Positions 57,777 to 64,000 of a stretch of DNA of 64,000 nucleotides are shown here, in pieces (positions within the stretch are counted from its first letter, which is position 1; each line of letters opens with the position of its first letter). The notes below the pieces were generated by a model. It was given only the letters and a program-made list of their open reading frames with translations. It ran no database searches and had not been told where the DNA came from. This DNA comes from Panacibacter ginsenosidivorans (lineage in GTDB: Bacteria > Bacteroidota > Bacteroidia > Chitinophagales > Chitinophagaceae), in contig NZ_CP042435.1 in NCBI RefSeq assembly GCF_007971225.1, positions 248,001-312,000 on the forward strand, read 5' to 3'. Position numbers and translations under genes: made by a program.

Positions 57777-58845
57777 ATGAAAAAGAACCAATGGACGTTT
57801 ACACAATTGTTCAAACAGTTTATAAACGCAAGCCGCAATTGTATGCGCCTTAAAAAAAGATGGCTGCAGGATTAAAGCACAGACAATCAATAATTACCGA
57901 ATGGTATTGTTGCTGATATGTGCATTTGAAAAATTTACCAACACAAAACTGCGTATAAAACGCCTGCCACATTACAACAGTAACCTATTCTTTAAAGAAG
58001 CTGAATACTGGAAAAACTTTTATGCCGCCTTTACCGATTTTCTTTTTACAGAAAAAAAATGTTTTGACAATTATGTTGGAACGGTGATAAGAATAATACG
58101 TGCTTTTTTCAGGTACCTGAGCAATGAGCAACAAATTAATATTGGCAATTTCTATGAAAGATTTTATGTGCTGGAAGAACAAATACCTGTAATTAGCCTT
58201 TTACCTGAACAGGTTAGTTTTCTTATTAATAATAAAGATTTCGAAAATAGCCTTTCCGTTTCGTTAAGGCGTACCAAAGATATTTTTGTATTTGGTTGCC
58301 TGCTGGCACTAAGGTATAGTGATCTTTTCAACATAAAAGTTACTGATATTGAAGAAGCATGTGGCAATAAATACCTGGGAATAAAAACACAAAAAACAGG
58401 TGCTACAGTAAAACTAAAGCTTACAGGTTATACACTGCTTATTATAGATAAACTTATAGCAAAAGCAGGCAAGCGGAAAATACTGATACCTTATATTTCA
58501 AAGAATCAGTTTAACCACAATATAAAAAGGATTGCGGAGAAAGCAGGGTGGACAAAGCCTATGCCTAAAACAAGGAACAGAAGAGGCAAACAAAAAATGT
58601 TATACAGACCGGGTACTACACAGGCATACAGATTTTGCGATCTTCTTTCTTCTCATTGTATGCGCCGGACAGCCATTACCATGATGCTGATGTTTGGCGT
58701 GCCTGAGCATATTGTGAGAATGATAAGCGGGCATACAAAGAACAGTAAATCATTTTACAGGTACATTAGCCTTGTACAATCTTATCTTGATACCTATATG
58801 GAAAAAATGTCTGCAAAACTATCTCCGGCACAAACCATTCTATAA
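57777..58845 (+). pseudogene. tyrosine recombinase/integrase with an N-terminal frameshift
   Basis: The frame from 57777 reads MKKNQWTFTQLFKQFINASR and then stops after 32 codons. One base out of phase it continues DGCRIKAQTINNYRMVLLLI and on to 58845, giving about 355 residues in the family's usual layout. The switch is at an A7 tract (57852-57858), where six A would keep frame. The catalytic set is present in the long frame: Arg in ALRYSDL, Lys in KTQKTG, H-x-x-R in SHCMRR, His in ISGHTK and Tyr in SFYRYI. It is a broken gene, a programmed slip, or a sequencing error. A start at 57901 would give a shortened protein lacking most of the core-binding domain. Confidence 0.85.
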
Positions 58846-59518
58846 AGCAATGCAAGAAATACAGCTCCGCACTGTAAGGTTGCATTTTTAGTTGAAATCT
58901 TAATACTTCTGCAGCTCACCATTCAACCCAAAACTCTTTTAAAAACTAAAAGTGATGTAAAGCTGTATCCGTAATATTGTAAAAACCTGTAAAGCTAATT
59001 CTGTAATAAACATATCTACCTGCAAAGTTTTTACCGTATAAGACAGGCAAAAGACCATAATACTTTCCTCGTCTTTCATTCGTCTCTTGTTCGTATCATG
59101 TTCGTATCATGTTCGTATCAGCTTCGCTGCGAAGCCGTGTGCCGCTTCATAAGGATTTAAGGGTTTTGTTACATATTGTCGGCGGGTTGCGAACATGGTA
59201 CGGCCATAGGGCGAACAATGAGCGAACATCATTTTGTTTGTGGGTGTGATCCCATGTGAAAAATCACATACTATGCCGTGAAAAATCACATTTTTCAAAT
59301 GAGCACGCTTCTCTATTTTCAGGGTCGAAAAGTTTTACATAGCAATAGCACGATAGTTAATAAACCCGGCATAAAATAAAACCCATATGCAACAAACCCA
59401 AATTTTTACTATTCTGCTTCCTGTATTTTATTGCGTACGGATTTGTTTTGACGCAAAAAGAAAAAAAGCAAATAATAAATCTTCTGTTATAAAATTTAAA
59501 CCCCTAAACTAAATTCTT
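58846..59518. other. 673-bp gap between the recombinase and the HTH gene
   Basis: No gene seen. It holds four 11-bp direct repeats (59079-59122), three scattered CGAACA motifs (about 59189-59229), and two GTGAAAAATCAC palindromes (59255-59268 and 59278-59290). The arrangement is suited to binding several protein copies, for example a recombination directionality factor. Confidence 0.55.
59079..59122. repeat. four 11-bp direct repeats (TTCGTATCATG)
   Basis: Units TTCGTCTCTTG, TTCGTATCATG, TTCGTATCATG, TTCGTATCAGC in exact 11-bp phase, followed by a TTCGCTGCGAA palindrome. Confidence 0.75.
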
Positions 59519-59791
59519 ATGATGCAAGACCCTGCGCCTGACAATAAAAACAACAATAATCAACCAATCAAAAAAATAGTTTCAGCCGCTGAAAATAAAA
59601 ATGAAACGGCAACCATATCAGATGATATATGGTTAGATAAGCAGGATGTGTTACAGCGCCTGCATATAAGTGCACGCACATTGCAAAACTGGCGCAGCAG
59701 CGGTCTGCTGCCCTACTCGAAAATAAAAGGTAAAATATACTATAAAGAAACAGATATTGAAATACTGCTACTGCAACATAGAAATAAATAA
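59519..59791 (+). CDS. small helix-turn-helix protein (excisionase/HTH_17-like)
   Basis: 90 residues (M1 or M2 start). An Asn/Lys-rich N-terminal tail of about 35 residues precedes WLDKQDVLQRLHISARTLQN, WRSSGLLPYSKIKGKIYY and KETDIEILLLQ, the MerR/excisionase-like winged HTH common in Bacteroidota mobile elements. It probably binds DNA to direct recombination or regulate the island. It lies 670 bp downstream of the recombinase, on the same strand, after the phased repeats. Confidence 0.85.
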   Translation: MMQDPAPDNKNNNNQPIKKIVSAAENKNETATISDDIWLDKQDVLQRLHISARTLQNWRSSGLLPYSKIKGKIYYKETDIEILLLQHRNK

Positions 59792-59808
59792 GTTGCATGA
59801 CCTTTTGC

Positions 59809-60628
59809 TATCGGTTGGTGTCTATAATCTCAGCCGTTCCGGCGGGTGGAGACACACCGCCGGTAGTACGCAAAATGTACAACCAGGTCAACCTGTAACA
59901 CTGCTACGCTCTATCGGCTGGTGTCCCCACCTGCCGAAATGTTACACTAAATCCTTATCTTAAAGTATGAACATCTTTCACAGAAGGCAGGGTCAAAATG
60001 CATACAGATACCTGCTATTTCTATACCCAAACTATTCAGGGTTTCAAACACCTGCTTTCAGATGATTATTTAAAGCTTTTTCTATCGGTTGGGGTGTGTC
60101 TATAATCTCAGCCGTTCCGGCGGGTGGAGACACACCGCCGGTAGTACGCAAAATGTACAACCAGGTCAACCTGTAACACTGCTACGCTCTATCGGCTGGT
60201 GTCCCCACCTGCTGAAATGTTACACTAAATCCTCATCTTAAAGTATGAACATCTTTCACAGAAGGCAGGGTCAAATGCATACAGATACCTGCTATTTCTA
60301 TACTCAAACTATTCAGGATTTCAAACACCTGCTTTCAGATGATTATTTAAAGCTTTTGCTATCGGTTGGTGTCTATAATCTCAGCCGTTCCGGCGGGTGG
60401 AGACACACCGCCGGTAGTACGCAAAATGTACAACCAGGTCAACCTGTAACACTGCTACGCTCTATCGGCTGGTGTCCCCACCTGCCGAAATGTTACACTA
60501 AATCCTTATCTTAAAGTATGAACATCTTTCACAGAAGGCAGGGTCAAATGCATACAGATACCTGCTATTTCTATACCCAAACTATTCAGGATTTCAAACA
60601 CCTGCTTTCAGATGATTATTTAAAGCTT
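59809..60628 (+). repeat. triplicated 5' region of the RAYT transposase gene
   Basis: Three head-to-tail units of 274, 277 and about 269 bp. Each holds about 160 bp of upstream DNA with two hairpins, followed by the first ~110 bp of the transposase gene (start codons at 59967, 60245 and 60518). Only the third runs on into the full gene. Hairpins in each unit: an arm pair CCGGCGG/CCGCCGG (59839-59863 in unit 1) and CGGCTGGTG...CCACCTGCCG (59915-59936). Copies differ by only a few bases, so the event is recent. Confidence 0.88.
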
Positions 60629-61060
60629 ATCGTCATCCGCTCACTTCAGTATCTTGTTAATAATAAACTGGTAAAAATTTATGGTTATGTAATTATGCCT
60701 AACCACATTCATTTGTTATGGTGCATGCTCCGGCAAAATGGCAATGAAAGTCCCGCAGAAAGTTTCTCTAAGTTTACAGCACATCAGTTCAAAAAGTATC
60801 TGGCAAAAGACAAAACATTCCTTATCCAATATAAAAGTAAAAAAGAAGATAGAGATTATCAATTCTGGAAAAGAGACCCGCTTGCAGTTCCAATCAGTAC
60901 TGATAATATATTAATTGATAAACTGCACTACATTCATCATAACCCTGTAAAACCTAAATGGGCTTTATGTAAGCTGCCTGAAGAATATAAATGGAGTAGC
61001 GCTAAATTTTATGCATCAGGAGAAGATGAATATAAAATATTGACGCATTTCAGAGAATAA
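60518..61060 (+). CDS. REP-associated tyrosine transposase (RAYT, IS200-like Y1 family)
   Basis: 180 residues. GYVIMPNHIHLLW (57-68) holds the HUH metal-binding pair His63/His65; LHYIHHNPVKPKW (136-148) holds the predicted nucleophile Tyr138; the tail EEYKWSSAKFY is typical of RAYTs. Proteins of this family nick and join single-stranded DNA at small hairpins (REPs), acting on DNA rather than encoding passenger genes. GC-rich hairpins flank the gene on both sides. The start at 60518 lies in the third repeat unit; a start at Met11 is also possible. Confidence 0.92.
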   Translation: MNIFHRRQGQMHTDTCYFYTQTIQDFKHLLSDDYLKLIVIRSLQYLVNNKLVKIYGYVIMPNHIHLLWCMLRQNGNESPAESFSKFTAHQFKKYLAKDKTFLIQYKSKKEDRDYQFWKRDPLAVPISTDNILIDKLHYIHHNPVKPKWALCKLPEEYKWSSAKFYASGEDEYKILTHFRE

Positions 61061-61063
61061 TTT

Positions 61064-61084
61064 CGGTTGGTGGGACACCAACCG
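61064..61084. repeat. REP-type hairpin after the transposase
   Basis: A perfect stem, CGGTTGGTG-GGA-CACCAACCG, 3 bp after the stop codon and at the junction with the duplicated transposase segment. Its CGGTTGGTG arm recurs at the start of each upstream tandem unit (units 1 and 3; unit 2 reads CGGTTGGGGTG), suggesting it is the cognate REP. Confidence 0.8.
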
Positions 61085-61091
61085 ACAGAAA

Positions 61092-61304
61092 AATGAAAGT
61101 CCCGCAGAAAGTTTCTCTGAGTTTACAGCACATCAGTTCAAAAAGTATCTGGCAAAAGACAAAACACTCCTTATTCAATATAAAAGTAAAAAAGAAGATA
61201 GAGATTATCAATTCTGGAAAAGAGACCCGCTTGCAGTTCCAGTCAGTCCTGATAATATATTAATTGATAAACTGCACTACATTCATCATAACCCTGTAAA
61301 ACCT
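61092..61304 (+). pseudogene. duplicated internal fragment of the RAYT gene
   Basis: 213 bp nearly identical to 60743-60955 of the transposase gene, with a handful of substitutions and no indel. It lacks both the HUH motif and the C-terminus. It abuts the REP hairpin on one side and chromosomal sequence at 61305 on the other. Confidence 0.85.
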
Positions 61305-61323
61305 GGTATTAATGGCGCCACCT

Positions 61324-61343
61324 GTTGCGTCGCACACTTGTAC
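61324..61343. repeat. array-type hairpin element, isolated left arm (e22 left)
   Basis: GTTGCGTCGCACACTTGTAC, 20 bp from the end of the transposase fragment. Same family as the permease junction elements. Confidence 0.8.
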
Positions 61344-61371
61344 TGCAACAATAATATTCTGCATTCATCAC

Positions 61372-61477
61372 TGTACGCTTTCGATACATTACTGTACGCA
61401 AATGCAACAAAACAAAAAGGCATGTTTTATATAAAGCTCTCATTATCATATTTTTTTATCTTGGTATGTTAATAGTA
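61372..61477 (+). promoter_or_regulatory. predicted activator sites and sigma54-type promoter of the regulator gene, site D
   Basis: Two dyads, TGTACGCTTTCGATACA (61372-61388) and TGTACGCAAATGCAACA (61393-61409), 4 bp apart. 52 bp further on the plus strand is TGGTATGTTAATAGTA (61462-61477), a fair -24/-12 match. This suggests the regulator controls its own gene, about 200 bp downstream. The dyads also sit 51 bp from GCGCCA on the other side, so a minus-strand role is not excluded. Confidence 0.6.
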
Positions 61478-61590
61478 AATAAGTTTGTACGCAGGAGTAT
61501 GTTTTGAAATAATGCACACAAACACAACCGGATTGCGAAAGTTGAATATTGGTATAAAGCAAATTCATGCGGTGCTGCGTAAAGAACAAA

Positions 61591-61612
61591 GCGTACAGGA
61601 GTGCGACGCAAC
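61591..61612. repeat. array-type hairpin element, isolated right arm (e22 right)
   Basis: GCGTACAGGAGTGCGACGCA followed by AC, in the leader of the response regulator gene. Its left partner is 250 bp upstream, with site D between them. Confidence 0.78.
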
Positions 61613-61676
61613 GAAAGCTGAATAATGTAATGAAGACAGGCTACAAAAAATAAAAAGTATAAATTAGAGCACGCAT

Positions 61677-63038
61677 ATGAGTCTTAAGAAATACAGCATA
61701 CTTGCCATTGATGATGATCCGGATGTTTTAACGGCGGTGCGCCTTTTACTGAAACCGGAAGCCAAAGAAATTGTAACAGAAAAAAACCCTGAGAATATTC
61801 CTGCGTTGCTTTCAAAGCAATCTCCTGATCTTGTTTTACTGGACATGAATTTTAAAGCTTCTATTAATACGGGCAACGAAGGTATTTACTGGCTTAAACG
61901 CGTAAAGGAACTGAAGCCTGATGTTGCAGTGATCATGATAACAGCGTATGGAGATATTGATCTTGCTGTACGTTCTTTAAAAGAAGGCGCATCTGATTTT
62001 GTGGTAAAGCCCTGGCACAATGAAAAATTACTGACCACGATCGACGACGCTTTGCGCAGAAAGGGTGCAGCAAAAAATAAAGGAGATTTTTCTATCCGGG
62101 GCGATAGCGTTATTGGTAAAGAGTTGCTGGGTGAAAGTGAGGTAATGGAAGATATTTTTTTTAAGATAGACAAGATCGCTCCCACGGATGCAAACGTATT
62201 GATACTTGGTGAAAATGGTACCGGTAAGGACCTGATAGCAAAAGCCATTCACCAAAAATCTTTAAGGGCCAATAAACCTTTTATAAAAGTGGATGTGGGT
62301 GCGCTTACCGAAACACTTTTTGAAAGTGAATTATTTGGTCATAAGAAAGGTGCCTTTACAGATGCAAAGGAAGACCGCATGGGCCGCATTGAGAGCGCTA
62401 ATGAAGGAACATTGTTTTTGGATGAGATAGGCAATATAAGTCTTACACAGCAAGCAAAGCTGCTGACTGTTTTGCAGAACCGTTTTATAACAAGGCTTGG
62501 CAGCAACCAACCGGTACCGGTAGATATCCGGCTGATATGCGCTACCAACCTGCCTTTGGTGGAACTTGCCAATGAAAGCAAATTCAGGAAAGATCTTGTG
62601 TACCGCATCAATACAGTTGAGATAACAGTACCGCCATTGCGTAAAAGAGGTGAGGATATTATTATGCTGGCAAAACACTTTCTTAAATTATATGCTTCCA
62701 AATACATGAAGCCTGTAATAAAATTTGATGATGCGGCTTTACATAAACTGATGCAATACCATTATCCCGGTAATGTGCGGGAACTGCAATATATTATTGA
62801 AAGAGCTATTATAATGAGTGATGGAGACGTACTGGAACCTAAAGATCTTATCTACTCTCCTATTGAATCTGCACCACCTGAAAATAATGATGCAGATGAT
62901 CTTAATTTAAGCAGCATCGAAAAAAATACTATTCTTCGTGTAATAGAAAAGCATAACGGCAATATTACCAAGGCGGCAAAAGAGTTGGGGCTTACAAGAA
63001 CGGCATTGTACAGGAGGTTGAGTAAGTATGATATATAG
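61677..63038 (+). CDS. sigma54-dependent response regulator (NtrC family)
   Basis: 453 residues. Receiver domain with acidic triad D12-D14, phosphoacceptor Asp56, Thr89 and Lys111. AAA+ domain with Walker A GENGTGKD (178-185), the sigma54-contact loop GAFTDA (225-230; the classical form is GAFTGA), and Walker B LFLDE (246-250). Fis-type HTH at about 412-453 (HNGNITKAAKELGLTRTALY). It activates sigma54 promoters by ATP hydrolysis after phosphorylation by its partner kinase. The dyads at sites A-E are the natural candidates for its binding sites. Likely autoregulated. Confidence 0.95.
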   Translation: MSLKKYSILAIDDDPDVLTAVRLLLKPEAKEIVTEKNPENIPALLSKQSPDLVLLDMNFKASINTGNEGIYWLKRVKELKPDVAVIMITAYGDIDLAVRSLKEGASDFVVKPWHNEKLLTTIDDALRRKGAAKNKGDFSIRGDSVIGKELLGESEVMEDIFFKIDKIAPTDANVLILGENGTGKDLIAKAIHQKSLRANKPFIKVDVGALTETLFESELFGHKKGAFTDAKEDRMGRIESANEGTLFLDEIGNISLTQQAKLLTVLQNRFITRLGSNQPVPVDIRLICATNLPLVELANESKFRKDLVYRINTVEITVPPLRKRGEDIIMLAKHFLKLYASKYMKPVIKFDDAALHKLMQYHYPGNVRELQYIIERAIIMSDGDVLEPKDLIYSPIESAPPENNDADDLNLSSIEKNTILRVIEKHNGNITKAAKELGLTRTALYRRLSKYDI

Positions 63039-63062
63039 TTGTGTGATATCAGCGATCAGGTA

Positions 63063-63299
63063 TCAGCAGTGGGGTATTATTATTTCAATTTTTTGAATAA
63101 ATGAACAGATCATTTTTCTTATTTCAATTATTTCATCAGTTAGTTCTTCAAAAAGAGCAGCAGATAAATAACTAAGTTCTTTTGCTAATAATACCTGGTA
63201 TTCAAGTTCTGAAATTGATCCGCATTTAATAGAAAGATAAATTCTAAGGGTAAGCTGATGGCTTCTTTGCCAAATCGAAAGTTCTTTAAAGTTTCACAT
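63063..63299 (-). pseudogene. decayed four-helix-bundle protein gene (23S rRNA-IVP-like)
   Basis: The minus strand reads ATG-TGA-AAC, then the open frame NFKELSIWQRSHQLTLRIYL fused directly to GSISELEYQVLLAKELSYL and LFEELTDEIIEIRKM. The ends match the four-helix bundle family common in Bacteroidota (about 115-125 residues), but roughly the middle 50 residues are missing, and codon 2 is a stop. It lies in the 355-bp gap between the regulator and kinase genes. Not functional as read. Confidence 0.8.
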
Positions 63300-63393
63300 A
63301 AAATATTTTTTATAATTTAAAAATAATATTTTCAGATTACTTCTATCTTGTATTATAACTGACAACTGATATCTGTAACCTGATACGTTTCTT

Positions 63394-64000
63394 ATGTTTA
63401 AACAATATGAATGGCGCATAATTGTACGCGTAGTGCTGATGTTTGTAACCATCAGCATTGGAAGCTATTTGCTGGTATCGGGGCTATATCCTTATGAGAT
63501 TGTTATTATACCTATCATCATTATACAGGTAATTGATTTTTTTAAGTTTCATAAAAAAGCGCAGGATGAAGTAGCGCAGTTTGTAGAGAGTGTACACTAC
63601 CGCGATTTTTCCCGCTACTTTGATGTAAAACATGCCCCGCTTGAATTACAGCCCTTGCGCCAGGGTTTCAACGATATTAACACTACCATGAAAGTGATCA
63701 GTAAAGAAAAAGAAACACAATACCAATACCTGCAAAAGATCCTTGAGCTGGTAGATACCGGTATACTTTCATACGAAATGGAAACCGGTGAAGTGGTATG
63801 GATGAATGAATCGCTAAAAAAATTATTGCAGATACCCTATTTAAAAACTATTCATTCTTTATCAAAGAGAGATTGGAATTTGTATCATGAGATCATGTCG
63901 CTTCCTTTGGGGCAAAGTATTATTGCAACGGCGCACCATGATAAATCTGCATTTAAAGTATTGCTATCGGCAACTGCTTTTCACACAGAAGGAAAAAAAT
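63394..64000 (+). CDS. sensor histidine kinase, N-terminal part (truncated by window end)
   Basis: 202 codons visible, open to the window edge, start MFKQYEWRIIVRVVLMFVTI. Two TM helices close together (about 9-29 and 33-47) with almost no periplasmic loop, then a cytosolic helical segment and a PAS-like region (YLQKILELVDTGILSYEMET and GEVVWMNESLKKLLQIP). The layout matches NtrY/AtoS-type kinases paired with NtrC-family regulators. The histidine and ATPase domains lie outside the window. The short loop suggests sensing within the membrane or cytosol. Confidence 0.8.
   Translation, partial: MFKQYEWRIIVRVVLMFVTISIGSYLLVSGLYPYEIVIIPIIIIQVIDFFKFHKKAQDEVAQFVESVHYRDFSRYFDVKHAPLELQPLRQGFNDINTTMKVISKEKETQYQYLQKILELVDTGILSYEMETGEVVWMNESLKKLLQIPYLKTIHSLSKRDWNLYHEIMSLPLGQSIIATAHHDKSAFKVLLSATAFHTEGKK

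Noticed and set aside
59255-59290. CRP-type operators (TGTGA-TCACA)
   Set aside because: The half-sites are separated by 4 bp, not 6, and no neighbouring promoter could be assigned; kept only as palindromes in the gap description.
59955-60514. Separate short transposase-like genes starting at 59967 and 60245
   Set aside because: They are only the tandem copies of the first ~37 codons of the RAYT gene and run out of homology into the repeat's noncoding part.
61092-61304. Second transposase gene
   Set aside because: Lacks the HUH motif, start and C-terminus; it is a duplicated 213-bp fragment.

Overview
The window looks like a chromosome segment of a Bacteroidota bacterium, most likely Chitinophagales or a close relative. 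The support is low-GC DNA with tall intergenic hairpins, many of the ~800-residue double-FtsX/MacB-type permeases typical of this phylum, DUF4097- and DUF6266-type proteins, a LamG surface protein, and an NtrC-type regulator with the GAFTDA loop often seen in Bacteroidota. The genus assignment is inference.

Layout. (1) 1-1160: the 5' part of a secreted LamG-domain protein on the minus strand, with a frameshift at a C6 tract. (2) 1368-53626: nineteen intact paralogous ABC permeases (called P1-P19 here by coordinate) plus one 43-codon relic, all on the minus strand. The array is interrupted only by a DUF1801 gene on the plus strand and a DUF4097 beta-helix protein. (3) 53867-56104: a small secreted protein, one LolD/MacB-type ATPase and one HlyD/MacA-type adaptor, which lead the array. 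(4) 56620-61304: a mobile or accessory island with a DUF6266 gene, a tyrosine recombinase frameshifted at an A7 tract, a small HTH protein, and a RAYT/IS200-like transposase whose 5' end is tandemly triplicated and whose middle is duplicated downstream. (5) 61677-64000: a sigma54-dependent response regulator, a decayed four-helix-bundle gene, and the start of a sensor histidine kinase.

How the parts fit. The regulator and kinase are the likely controllers of the array. Pairs of 17-bp dyads (consensus close to TGTAYC-N5-CGTACA, 4-5 bp apart) lie upstream of HlyD, P18, P14 and P9, each exactly 51 bp from a TGGCAY (-24-like) element. A fifth pair lies upstream of the regulator gene, 52 bp from TGGTATG. 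Strong terminator-like hairpins at 49713-49753, 39083-39110 and 25813-25830 sit just before three of these promoters. I therefore infer four co-regulated transcription units: HlyD-ATPase-small protein-P19(-DUF4097), P18-P15, P14-P10 and P9-P1. Only the first carries an ATPase and adaptor, so the other eighteen permeases are orphans that may share them.

A second theme is a family of about 22 intergenic hairpin elements (arms GTTGTGTCACTCACTTGTACG and CGTACAAGnGTGCGACGCAAC, shown here only to name them; each arm is about 20 nt). They occur at almost every permease junction and also beside the transposase and regulator. At the predicted promoters the two arms are pulled apart or one arm is missing. 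No tRNA, rRNA or CRISPR array was seen.
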